A DNA stretch of 64,000 nucleotides from Vibrio litoralis DSM 17657 (GTDB taxonomy: Bacteria; Pseudomonadota; Gammaproteobacteria; Enterobacterales; Vibrionaceae), in contig NZ_AUFZ01000001.1 in assembly GCF_000426765.1 (NCBI RefSeq), forward strand, positions 62,001-126,000, given 5' to 3'. The first letter of the stretch is position 1, and each line of letters begins with the position of its first letter. The notes beneath the pieces were generated by a model, which worked only from the letters and a program-made list of their open reading frames with translations, did not search any database and had not been told where the DNA came from. Below are positions 53,001 to 61,425 of the stretch, one piece after another. The position numbers and the translations under genes were made by a program.

Positions 53001-53303
53001 TTACACTATCGGGTCATGTACAGTGACAAGCTTGGTGCCATCAGGAAACGTAGCTTCTACTTGAACATCAGGAATCATCGACGGTACGCCTTCCATCACA
53101 TCATCAACCGATAAAATGGTGCGGCCAAAATTCATCAACTCAGCCACCGTTTTACCTTCGCGCGCGCCTTCTAAAATCGCACTACTGATCAACGCCACTG
53201 ATTCTGGGTAGTTGAGTTTTAAACCTTTATCTTTACGCTGCTGCGCCAACATGCCAGCACAAAAGATCAGCAATTTGTCTTTTTCTCTTGGGGTTAGTTC
53301 CAT
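53001..53303 (-). CDS. ureA: Urease gamma subunit UreA
   Basis: A 100-residue structural subunit with [28 protein letters not shown] and [19 protein letters not shown], the full conserved length. Follows ureD after a 141-bp spacer that contains two GGGTCTC-type units and a GC-rich segment with imperfect inverted repeats. Confidence 0.97.
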   Translation of the reverse strand: MELTPREKDKLLIFCAGMLAQQRKDKGLKLNYPESVALISSAILEGAREGKTVAELMNFGRTILSVDDVMEGVPSMIPDVQVEATFPDGTKLVTVHDPIV

Positions 53304-53444
53304 CTACATTCGATCCTCGGGTCTCGGGCACTTCGTTTTTCGTCTCTCGAAATGCCCCGTTTAACTCATTAGTATTGATCTAGTTGTCTTTGTCGTAATA
53401 CGAGCAGCAAAGCGCCCTAGTCGCGCAGCGAGCCGAGCAACGGA
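53304..53444. other. ureD-ureA spacer with repeat units
   Basis: The spacer holds TCGGGTCTCGGG near 53317-53330, echoing the heptamer array near ureE, and a GCAGCAAAGCG/CGCGCAGCGAGC segment resembling the GAGAGCGAAGCGTCGAGC block beside that array (50838-50856). It is most likely transcribed within the operon; function unknown. Confidence 0.5.
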
Positions 53445-54350
53445 TTAAGTTGCCCAAATCCTTGGTGGCTCTGGTACATAACCAAACCATTGATGGCGAA
53501 ATTGTTGCCAAATCAATGCGAACGCTTCCAACATTGGCTCGGTCCATTTACCTAATGCGCGAACTACGATTAGCTGTTCTATTTGAGTCGCGCCAATCAC
53601 TAATTCATCACTTGGTGCAAAGTCACGAAGCAAATCCTGTACCATTTCAAGATCATCTTCCGATTGCGCGGTAATAAACAAACTCCCCATCATGGGAAAA
53701 CCCTGTAAGCCACTGTTTAATATTGATTTATCCCCTCCGAGCAATTGCACGTTTTCGGTGAGAATATTCTTTCTATCAACAAAAACTTGCGTCTTACCCC
53801 ACACTTTCCCTGCATCGAAGCACTCATTTAGTGCAGGTCGACCAAAACAGTGCATCTCCCAGCCCATAAATAGTGCATCGGTTTCAAGGTGAATTTCGGT
53901 ATCAACACGCACTTGTCCGGTAGGAAAGAAAATGTTCTCTTGTGGGAGCCATTCCAAACAGCTTCCTGACTTGGCGGTTAAGATTTGTTTTTGGCGGGCG
54001 ATCTTGCCTTCCGAGCGATAAAACTTGGTCGCGCCGGGTGTGGTAACTAAAGCATGCGCTCCAGGGTAAGTCGTGGCTTTAATTAACAGCTCATCGCCAC
54101 CAACTACCCCGCCAGGTGGGTGAAGCAAGTAGGTATGGCAAACATCGCCTTCAGGATACAGTGGCCTTTGAATCGCCAACGGCCCTAGTTGAGTTTTGTG
54201 TCCGACGACGGTTTTGTCCCCTCGGTCGGTAAATCCCAGAGTTAATTCTGCTTTCCAACCATCGCTGCGATTCAATGTGTTTATTGGCGGTGTTTGAGCA
54301 ACTCCCGTCATATTTAATTCTTCTAGCGCTTCCATTCGTGTGACTTCCAT
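53445..54350 (-). CDS. ureD: Urease accessory protein UreD
   Basis: A 301-residue scaffold (also called UreH) binding apo-urease and UreF, with a channel for nickel transfer. GWKAELTLGFTDRGDKT, HPPGGVVGGDELLI, TTPGATKFYRS and WLPQENIFF are family signatures. First gene of the urease operon. The start at 54350 has only a weak GGAA site; an ATG five codons in (54335) is also possible. A sigma-54-like promoter lies just upstream. Confidence 0.94.
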   Translation of the reverse strand: MEVTRMEALEELNMTGVAQTPPINTLNRSDGWKAELTLGFTDRGDKTVVGHKTQLGPLAIQRPLYPEGDVCHTYLLHPPGGVVGGDELLIKATTYPGAHALVTTPGATKFYRSEGKIARQKQILTAKSGSCLEWLPQENIFFPTGQVRVDTEIHLETDALFMGWEMHCFGRPALNECFDAGKVWGKTQVFVDRKNILTENVQLLGGDKSILNSGLQGFPMMGSLFITAQSEDDLEMVQDLLRDFAPSDELVIGATQIEQLIVVRALGKWTEPMLEAFALIWQQFRHQWFGYVPEPPRIWAT

Positions 54351-54374
54351 TTATTTCCATCTACTATTATTAAA

Positions 54375-54389
54375 GCAATAACTATGCCG
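54375..54389 (-). promoter_or_regulatory. Sigma-54-like promoter of the urease operon
   Basis: On the minus strand CGGCATAGTTATTGC keeps the -24 GG and -12 GC at exact ten-base separation and agrees with TGGCACGNNNNTTGC at 8 of 11 defined positions. The predicted start would leave a short leader before ureD. A nitrogen-regulated (NtrC) operon would make sense, but no clear NtrC pair was found here. Confidence 0.45.
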
Positions 54390-54480
54390 CCTAATGATTT
54401 AACTATCAGGAAGTAATCATTTAACTCGGGAATAGTTATCTATACTGAAAGCACGATTGAAAACGAATGAGGAAGGAAAA

Positions 54481-54880
54481 ATGCAGGGACATTGCTTATG
54501 CGGCAGCGTGACACTGACCACAGAAGACAAACAAAGCTTTGAAGCAATGCCATTGCGGAATGTGTAGACGCTGGGGCGGCGGCCCTTTTATGGGCTTTCA
54601 TTGTGAAAATGGGGTACAAATTGAAGGTGGTGAATTTATCCAAACCTTTAAGTCTTCAGATTGGGCGGAACGTGGGTTTTGCAAACAATGCGGTACTCAC
54701 TTGTACTACAAACTCATCCACGCCAATTTATACACACTACCTATTGGCCTATTTCAAGATCTCGAGAACTTAACCTTTAATGAGCAAATCTTTATCGATA
54801 AAAAACCCACATTTTATAGCTTTGCTGAACGTACCACTGAAATGACAGAGCAGGAAGTATTTGAAAAATATGCACCTTAA
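54481..54880 (+). pseudogene. GFA family (DUF636) zinc protein, frameshifted
   Basis: Starting at the ATG at 54481 (GAGGAAGG upstream), the frame reads MQGHCLCGSVTLTTEDKQSF then EAMPLRNV and stops. Removing one A at 54546-54547 restores EACHCGMCRRWGGGP and an intact protein of about 132 residues with the zinc ligands CLCG, CHCGMC and CKQCG of glutathione-dependent formaldehyde-activating-like proteins. The remaining frame (54539-54880) could start at an internal ATG but would lose the first ligands. Either a recent pseudogene or a sequencing error. Divergent from ureD. Confidence 0.85.
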
Positions 54881-54923
54881 GGTAGTACTTTGATCGTGAG
54901 GAAGGGCGCGGAGCTAATTTCAC

Positions 54924-55280
54924 TTAACGCCCTTCCGACCAAACCGCAAATTCATTGCCGCTTGGTTCTTCAAAATGAAAACGGCAACCACCAGGAAATT
55001 CAAAAATAGGCTTAATGATTTTGCCGCCATGCTTCTCTACTTTACAGCATGTTGCTTCAATATCTTGGCTATAAAATACTAATAGTGCTGCACCATTGCT
55101 GGTTTGACTCGCCAAAGGTGCGTGATAAAAACCGCCGTCTAAGCCTTGATTAGAAAAAGCGGTATAGTCTGGGCCATAGTTAACAAATTCCCAATCGAAA
55201 ACCGATTGAAAGAACACCTTTGTCGCGGCTAAATCTTTCGCCGCAAACTCAACATAATTTAGCTTTTCATGTTGGTGCAT
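54924..55280 (-). CDS. VOC (glyoxalase/bleomycin-resistance fold) protein
   Basis: A 118-residue vicinal-oxygen-chelate protein. MHQHEKLNYVEFAAKDLAAT opens the fold and FHFEEPSGNEFAVWSEG closes it; the metal positions are His/Glu-like, but the reaction is unknown. The start at 55280 is chosen over a TTG two codons upstream; the ribosome site is weak. Convergent with the GFA pseudogene. Confidence 0.85.
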   Translation of the reverse strand: MHQHEKLNYVEFAAKDLAATKVFFQSVFDWEFVNYGPDYTAFSNQGLDGGFYHAPLASQTSNGAALLVFYSQDIEATCCKVEKHGGKIIKPIFEFPGGCRFHFEEPSGNEFAVWSEGR

Positions 55281-55364
55281 AGTCAATTTTCATCCATGGT
55301 TGAACCGTATGATGTTACTGTGATTGCCACATCACTTTTAAATTACAGCTTTGATGATAGAAGA

Positions 55365-55547
55365 TTAATAACAAATAATCGTACCATCTGCCATTTCATA
55401 ACTCTTCTGGCCAGAAGCAGTACAGTCGGTCTTCGCTGTCTCTGCATTCGTTTGAGATTTAGCGTTAGAATCTGACCCTGTACTCGCACAACCACTCAAT
55501 AATAAGCCACAAATCAACGCAGTATAGACAGCTTTTTTGTTCGTCAT
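55365..55547 (-). CDS. Small lipoprotein
   Basis: A 60-residue precursor with lipobox LLSGCAS (Cys near residue 20) after a hydrophobic helix, a Ser/Asn-rich linker and a short C-terminal part with two cysteines (KTDCTASG and TIICY) able to form a disulfide. AAGGAT precedes the ATG. Function unknown; entry into the outer or inner membrane is likely outer, since Ala follows the Cys rather than Asp. Confidence 0.72.
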   Translation of the reverse strand: MTNKKAVYTALICGLLLSGCASTGSDSNAKSQTNAETAKTDCTASGQKSYEMADGTIICY

Positions 55548-55713
55548 AACACATCCTTATTTAATTTCTGATCGAGAATATCTTTGCACTTAACCAAGAG
55601 AGAGATACACTTTTATCAACTGACAATATCACTTTTTGCATTCATTTCTGGTCATGGTCTAGTCAATTAAGTCTAGTTAGTCACGCTGGCTTTACCACCA
55701 AGAATATTTACCA

Positions 55714-56577
55714 TTACTTAATATGTATATTCATTTGAGGAAGTGGAATTTGAATACCTTCTTTATCTAACTCTTCTTTTATTGCTTGTAATGTGTCGTA
55801 GTACACTTTCCAGTATTCTTCTGATTTTACCCAAGGACGCACCGCAATATTAATTGAAGAGTTGGCGAGGGCTAATACACCAATAGTTGGAGCTGGCAAA
55901 GAAAGAATACGCTCTTCCGATTTAAGAACACGGGCGAGCACTTGCTTCGTTTTTTGCAAGTCAGCGTCATACGACACGCCAATTTCAAAATTGATACGGC
56001 GAATCTTATGTTTCGAAAAGTTTACTATTGGTTGAGACATTACTAAACGATTTGGTATAGCGACCATTTTATTATCGCCAGTAGTTAAAACTGTATGGAA
56101 GATTTCAATCGCCTGGACAGTGCCTGAAACGTTACCGACTTCAATGAAATCTTTACTTTTAAATGGACGAAAAATTACAATTAGCACACCAGAGGCAAAA
56201 TTGGAAAGCGACCCTTTTAACGCTAATCCAATCGCAAGGCTAGCAGAAGCGAGTACTGCGATCACCGCCGCCATTTCAACGCCCATGGTATTTAATGCCG
56301 CAATAAACACCATCACTAGCAAAGCATAGCGAATCACGCTACCAATAAATTGCACAACAGCAGCATCCACACGTTTTGTTTGCAACAAGTTAACTACGCC
56401 TTTATGGATAAACTTAACTGAAATACTGCCCACGAGTAGAATACAAAGTGCTGCAAGAAAATTAACGCCATATTGAACCAATAAATCTGCGTTATCCGTT
56501 AGCCAGTTAGTTGAAACTGATATATTGGAGGTACTTTGTGCGCCAGATATGGATTCAATATTATTTTCGACAGCCAT
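55714..56577 (-). CDS. mscS: MscS family mechanosensitive channel
   Basis: A 287-residue small-conductance mechanosensitive channel. Three helices precede the conserved pore helix ALASASLAIGLALKGSLSNFASG, then the beta domain (RPFKSKDFIEVGNVSGTVQAI) and a C-terminal domain ending IPLPQMNIHI. It opens on hypo-osmotic shock to release solutes. AAGGAA precedes the ATG. Length equals E. coli MscS (286 aa). Confidence 0.92.
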   Translation of the reverse strand: MAVENNIESISGAQSTSNISVSTNWLTDNADLLVQYGVNFLAALCILLVGSISVKFIHKGVVNLLQTKRVDAAVVQFIGSVIRYALLVMVFIAALNTMGVEMAAVIAVLASASLAIGLALKGSLSNFASGVLIVIFRPFKSKDFIEVGNVSGTVQAIEIFHTVLTTGDNKMVAIPNRLVMSQPIVNFSKHKIRRINFEIGVSYDADLQKTKQVLARVLKSEERILSLPAPTIGVLALANSSINIAVRPWVKSEEYWKVYYDTLQAIKEELDKEGIQIPLPQMNIHIK

Positions 56578-56784
56578 GGTAAATTCCTTATGTTATAGAC
56601 TGTTATCACCATCATTGAATGTTGACTATGATGGATAAGAAACTGGTCAGCACCACAAACATGCGACCTTATACTTGAGCGAAATATATAGGCTTTTATT
56701 ATTTTGAGAAACATAAAATTTACACTACTTGAAATAAAATTTAGCGTAACTAATAATAATTAACCCTACCTCTCATCAAGTAGC

Positions 56785-56832
56785 AAAAACCCTTCATCGG
56801 ACATTAGTTCCTTTCTAATATCCTATGAAGGG
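56785..56832 (-). terminator. Terminator of urtBCDE
   Basis: CCCTTCAT (56790-56797) pairs with ATGAAGGG (56825-56832) around an inner ATTAG/CTAAT stem; on the minus strand it is followed by TTTTTG. It lies just after the urtE stop. Confidence 0.65.
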
Positions 56833-56856
56833 CTTTAGTCTTTACTTATGGCGGTT

Positions 56857-57552
56857 TTACACCGTCAAATGATCCTTAATCAACTGCTCATTCAAGGCTT
56901 CCATTTGCCCTTTAGCGACGGCTTTACCGCGATCCAACAAACAGAAGTTATGACCGACTTTACGAGCAAATGGTAGTTTTTGTTCCACCAGCAATACCGT
57001 TAAACCATGCTTATCATTGAGCAGTTTAATAATATCGCCAATCTCTTGAACGATATTCGGTTGAATGCCTTCGGTTGGTTCATCCAGAATCAATAAATCC
57101 GGCTCAACAACCAATGCTCGGCCAATCGATAATTGCTGTTGTTGGCCACCAGATAAATCACCACCTCGGCGATGCAGCATTTCCTTTAGCACCGGGAATA
57201 GTTCGAAGATAAAGTCAGGGATCTTGCGATCGCCACGCTTACGGATAGGTAAACCGATTTCTAAATTTTCTTGCACTGTTAACATCGGGAAAATTTGTCG
57301 ACCTTGCGGAACATAGCCGATGCCTAGATGAGGACGTTGCTCGGTTGAAGCTTTCTTAATGCTTTCACCTTTAAACACGATATCGCCGCTTTTGATTGGA
57401 TTTAAGCCCATGATGCATTGAAGTAATGTGGTTTTTCCTACCCCGTTACGACCCATCAACACAGTACATTTGCCTTTTTCGATCTCAACATCGAGATCCC
57501 ACAAGATATGACTTTCGCCGTAGAATTGGTTTACGCCTTGTACTTTTAACAT
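56857..57552 (-). CDS. urtE: Urea ABC transporter ATP-binding subunit UrtE
   Basis: A 231-residue LivF-like ATPase. Walker A GRNGVGKTT, YVPQGRQIFPMLTVQENL (UrtE-type Q-loop region), signature LSGGQQQQLSIGRAL and Walker B LLILDEPTEGIQP are intact. Last gene of urtABCDE, two bases after urtD; powers urea uptake with UrtD. Confidence 0.95.
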   Translation of the reverse strand: MLKVQGVNQFYGESHILWDLDVEIEKGKCTVLMGRNGVGKTTLLQCIMGLNPIKSGDIVFKGESIKKASTEQRPHLGIGYVPQGRQIFPMLTVQENLEIGLPIRKRGDRKIPDFIFELFPVLKEMLHRRGGDLSGGQQQQLSIGRALVVEPDLLILDEPTEGIQPNIVQEIGDIIKLLNDKHGLTVLLVEQKLPFARKVGHNFCLLDRGKAVAKGQMEALNEQLIKDHLTV

Positions 57553-57554
57553 CC

Positions 57555-58418
57555 TTATTCTCCCAAGTAGACACGTTTTACTTTTGGATGCGACTGGATT
57601 TGATCCATATTGCCTTCCGCCAACACATGCCCTTGATGCAGCACGGTGACTTGATCGGCAATCGAGCGTACAAATTCCATATCATGCTCAACCACGACTA
57701 CTGAATGCTTGCCAGCCAGAGATTTCAGTAATTCCGCGGTGCGATCCATTTCTTGATGAGTCATGCCAGTAACCGGTTCATCCACCAACAAAAGCTTTGG
57801 TTTTTGCATCAGTAGCATGCCGATTTCTAGCCACTGTTTTTGACCGTGAGAAAGCACGCCAGCTAACAGATTTCGACATTGTTCAAGACCAATCAAAGAT
57901 AAAACACCGTCGATCTCATCACTTTGTTCGCCGGTTAATTTAGCGGTAAAGGTAGACCAAACCGAACGAGTACCGGTCATCGCCAGTTCCAAGTTATTCC
58001 ACACCGTTAAGCTCTCAAACACCGTAGGCTGCTGGAATTTACGCCCCACACCCGCGTTGGCGATTTCCGCTTCGGACATAGTCAACAAGTTGGTCTTTGA
58101 ACCTAACCACACCTTGCCCTGATCCGGACGAGTCTTGCCCGTAATGATGTCCATCATGGTGGTTTTTCCTGCGCCGTTTGGCCCGATGATGCATCGCAAC
58201 TCTCCTTGTTTGATATACAGATTTAAGTCGTTAATCGCTTTAAAACCATCGAAGGAAACCGATACGCCTTCCATATACAACATGATGTTGTGGCGAGTAT
58301 CAATCAATGGATGGTTAACCGGTTTAAGAAAATCGAACACTTCATCGCGACGGGTAAACTTCTCAAAGCCTTCGCCCACTTTTCTGATTGGTGTGACGAC
58401 TGATTCTAATGCGCTCAT
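57555..58418 (-). CDS. urtD: Urea ABC transporter ATP-binding subunit UrtD
   Basis: A 287-residue LivG-like ATPase with an extended N-terminus. Walker A GPNGAGKTT, VGRKFQQPTVFESLTVWNNL, signature LSHGQKQWLEIGMLL and Walker B LLLVDEPVTGMTH; the LSHGQKQW signature is typical of UrtD. ATG overlaps urtC by four bases. Confidence 0.95.
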   Translation of the reverse strand: MSALESVVTPIRKVGEGFEKFTRRDEVFDFLKPVNHPLIDTRHNIMLYMEGVSVSFDGFKAINDLNLYIKQGELRCIIGPNGAGKTTMMDIITGKTRPDQGKVWLGSKTNLLTMSEAEIANAGVGRKFQQPTVFESLTVWNNLELAMTGTRSVWSTFTAKLTGEQSDEIDGVLSLIGLEQCRNLLAGVLSHGQKQWLEIGMLLMQKPKLLLVDEPVTGMTHQEMDRTAELLKSLAGKHSVVVVEHDMEFVRSIADQVTVLHQGHVLAEGNMDQIQSHPKVKRVYLGE

Positions 58419-59593
58419 GAGTGGCTCTCCTGTGTCGATGATTCATCTTGTTGGCTCGATTTTTTTGCCCATTTTTCTGATAAAGCGCCCATCACGCCTT
58501 TTGGTAAATACATGGTGGCTAGAACAAAAATTCCCCCTAATGCAAATAACCAAACCTCTGGGAATTCGACGGTAAACCAACTCTTGGCATAGTTAATAAT
58601 TAATGCCCCTACAATGGCGCCAAACAAGGTGGCACGACCGCCTAAAGCAACCCACACTACAATTTCAATTGAGTTAATTGGCGCAAACTGAGCCGCACTC
58701 GTACTACCTGCTTGAGTCACATATAACGCACCAGCAATGCCAGCTAGCACAGCAGAAAGCACAAATACCCACAGCTTAATGCTATCGACATCATAGCCTG
58801 TGAAACGAGTACGTAATTCTGCATCACGAATCGCCATGGCTACTCGGCCTAAACGACTTGCCACCACTAAACGACAAATCAAATACCCTATGATCAGCGC
58901 TGCAATGGTAGTCACTAACAAACCTACTTTGGTGGTGTCTTGCTCTAGGCTAAAACCAAGTACATCTTTAAAGCCCGTCAAACCACTACTACCGCCAAAA
59001 CCCATTTCGTTACGTGAAAATGCCAGCATTAACGCGTAGGTCAGTGCTTGGGTCATGATGGACAAGTAAACCCCGGAAACACGAGAACGGAACGCCAGAT
59101 AACCAAATACAAATGCTAATACGCCCGGCACCAACATGATCATCATTGCGGCAAAAGCAAAGTTATCAAAACCGTGCCAAAACCAAGGCAGTTCTTGCCA
59201 GTTAAGCGATACCATAAAGTCTGGCAATAATGGGTTACCGTAAACGCCGCGGTCGCCAATTTCGCGGGTGAGGTACATGCCCATCGCATAACCGCCTAAC
59301 GCAAAGAAAGCGCCATGCCCTAAACTTAAAATGCCTAAATAACCCCAGATAAGATCAACCGCCAACGCCACCAGCGCATAAGACAGATATTTACCCATTT
59401 GAGTCACAGTAAATGAGCTCACATGAAATGGGTTACTTTCCGGTACCACTAGATTTAAAAATGGCACCACAATCGCGAGGGCCAATAAAAATACAATCGT
59501 GATTTTTCCGCCAGTATCTGAGGCGATAAAAGAACGACGGCTTGCAAAGTTCGACGTATTAGTCATTGAATTACTTGCTACTACACTCGTCAT
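58415..59593 (-). CDS. urtC: Urea ABC transporter permease UrtC
   Basis: A 392-residue LivM-like permease with about 9-10 helices; YLGILSLGHGAFFALGGYAMG, ELRTRFTGYDVDSIKLWVFV and GGRATLFGAIVGALIINYAKSW segments (quoted by family pattern) are typical of UrtC. AGGAGGCGTT precedes the ATG and fixes the start. Nine bases after urtB. Confidence 0.94.
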   Translation of the reverse strand: MTSVVASNSMTNTSNFASRRSFIASDTGGKITIVFLLALAIVVPFLNLVVPESNPFHVSSFTVTQMGKYLSYALVALAVDLIWGYLGILSLGHGAFFALGGYAMGMYLTREIGDRGVYGNPLLPDFMVSLNWQELPWFWHGFDNFAFAAMMIMLVPGVLAFVFGYLAFRSRVSGVYLSIMTQALTYALMLAFSRNEMGFGGSSGLTGFKDVLGFSLEQDTTKVGLLVTTIAALIIGYLICRLVVASRLGRVAMAIRDAELRTRFTGYDVDSIKLWVFVLSAVLAGIAGALYVTQAGSTSAAQFAPINSIEIVVWVALGGRATLFGAIVGALIINYAKSWFTVEFPEVWLFALGGIFVLATMYLPKGVMGALSEKWAKKSSQQDESSTQESHS

Positions 59594-59602
59594 AACGCCT
59601 CC

Positions 59603-61258
59603 TTATTCTGCCGCGCGGCCACGTTGAGGGAACAAACCTTTCGGACGCTTTTGAATAAATAAAATAATGAAAACCAGAACCAATATTTTGGCGAGAACCG
59701 CGCCAGCCCAAGGCTCTAAGATCTTATTAAATAGACCTAGACTTAACCCTGCCACCAGCGTGCCCCACAAGTTACCTACCCCACCAAATACCACCACCAT
59801 AAAGGAGTCGATAATGTAGTTTTGTCCCATGTTTGGACCTACGTTGGTTAACTGAGATAATGCCACCCCGGCAACACCAGCAATGCCGGAACCTAAACCA
59901 AAGGTCATGGCATCCACACGTTCAGAGCGAACTCCCATAGAACGCGCCATGGCTCGATTTTGCGAAACCGCCCGCACCTGCAAACCTAGTGGTGTTTTTT
60001 TGAGAATGGCGACTAAACCAAGAAAAACCATAAAGCAGAAAATGATGATGTATAGGCGGTTATAGGTCAGAGATAACATAGGGTTAAGTTCTAACGCACC
60101 AGCCATCCAATCTGGTGTGCTTACTGAGCGGTTTAAAGGAGAGAAAATACTGCGAACCGCTTGTTGTAAAATAAGGCTGATACCAAAGGTGGCGAGGAGA
60201 GTTTCCAGCGGACGACCATACAAACGACGAATCACCGTACGCTCAATCGCAATACCCACTAACCCTGACACAGCAAAAGCCGCTGGAATAGAAAGAAGCA
60301 ACGCGGCCCCAATATTATTCGGCATTAATTGTTGAATAACATAAGTGGTATAAGCGCCGATCATGATCAACTCACCATGTGCCATATTGATCACGCCCAT
60401 CACGCCAAAAGTGATCGCAAGACCAATACCCGCCAGCACCAACACCGAGCCTAAACTTAAACCAAAGAAGACGGTTTCCATACCACCGTAAAAGCTTTGG
60501 GTTTGTTTATACTGGTTTAACGCCAGTTGCGCCGCTTCAATCACTTTCTCATCAGCATCACTATTAATCACTTGAGAGAGTGCGCCGTAAACCTCTTGCT
60601 GTTTAGACTCACTAATCACTTCAATCGCGTCAATTTGTTCTGCCGCATTGGTGCTGGTTTTGAGTTGCTGCATTGCTAGCGCCAACTCTAAACTGTTTCG
60701 AACATCACGATCGCTTTCTACTTGTAACTGTTGAGTGATTTTTTCGATGGTTTTCGGGTTGGTGGTACCCAGCAAACTATTCACTGCCGACAAACGTACA
60801 TCAGCATTATTCGCCGAAATATCAATACGCGCCAATACGTCACGAATATCAGAACGCAGTGAGTTGTTGGTTCTTACCTTTGCAAAATCACGCTTGCCTT
60901 CGATAGTCACCACTTGTTCAGAAAGTAATCCATGAGCTTGCTTACCTTCTTCTAAATCCGTGATAACAAATAAAGCATCATCCGATTTTTGATAATATAA
61001 ATTCCCTTCTAACCAAGGCGTTAATACTGCCTTAGCGACTTCTGCATCAGAAGATTGTGATAACCATTCAATCGCATCTTGTTTTACCGAACTTTTTTTC
61101 GATAACAACGCCACCTGCACATCAGAAAGCGATTGAATAGAAGACGTTTGCGCAAGCGAAAACGCACTAAATAGGCTCAAATACAACATCAACATTAAAC
61201 CGATGAATGATGATATTTGAGACGGTAATTTGTTATGTAGATATTGTTTTATTTTCAT
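59603..61258 (-). CDS. urtB: Urea ABC transporter permease UrtB with N-terminal periplasmic domain
   Basis: A 551-residue LivH-like permease. The first 260 residues form a signal or helix (about 18-36) and a helical repeat domain, a known feature of proteobacterial UrtB; the permease proper starts near FYGGMETVFFGLSLGSVLVL (about 258) with NMAHGELIMIGAYTTYV, RAVSQNRAMARSMGVRSER and VFGGVGNLWGTLVAG. It follows urtA after 167 bp containing a hairpin terminator, so it may depend on partial read-through. Confidence 0.94.
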   Translation of the reverse strand: MKIKQYLHNKLPSQISSFIGLMLMLYLSLFSAFSLAQTSSIQSLSDVQVALLSKKSSVKQDAIEWLSQSSDAEVAKAVLTPWLEGNLYYQKSDDALFVITDLEEGKQAHGLLSEQVVTIEGKRDFAKVRTNNSLRSDIRDVLARIDISANNADVRLSAVNSLLGTTNPKTIEKITQQLQVESDRDVRNSLELALAMQQLKTSTNAAEQIDAIEVISESKQQEVYGALSQVINSDADEKVIEAAQLALNQYKQTQSFYGGMETVFFGLSLGSVLVLAGIGLAITFGVMGVINMAHGELIMIGAYTTYVIQQLMPNNIGAALLLSIPAAFAVSGLVGIAIERTVIRRLYGRPLETLLATFGISLILQQAVRSIFSPLNRSVSTPDWMAGALELNPMLSLTYNRLYIIIFCFMVFLGLVAILKKTPLGLQVRAVSQNRAMARSMGVRSERVDAMTFGLGSGIAGVAGVALSQLTNVGPNMGQNYIIDSFMVVVFGGVGNLWGTLVAGLSLGLFNKILEPWAGAVLAKILVLVFIILFIQKRPKGLFPQRGRAAE

Positions 61259-61380
61259 TATGTCTCATCCCTGACAATCAAAAGCATGGCAGTCAAATAT
61301 CCGTTATTGTTGAAACGGTTCTCTCTATTAACCAGTGAAAGAACTAAAACCCCCCGAAGAACTAACTCCCGCAAAGAACC

Positions 61381-61417
61381 AAAAAAGCCCCATTGATCAT
61401 ATAAATCTCAATGGGGC
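61381..61417 (-). terminator. Hairpin terminator between urtA and urtB
   Basis: GCCCCATTGA (61387-61396) pairs perfectly with TCAATGGGGC (61408-61417); on the minus strand it is followed by TTTTTT (61386-61381). Immediately after urtA, it likely allows only part of transcription to enter urtBCDE. Confidence 0.9.
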
Positions 61418-61425
61418 CAATCGGT

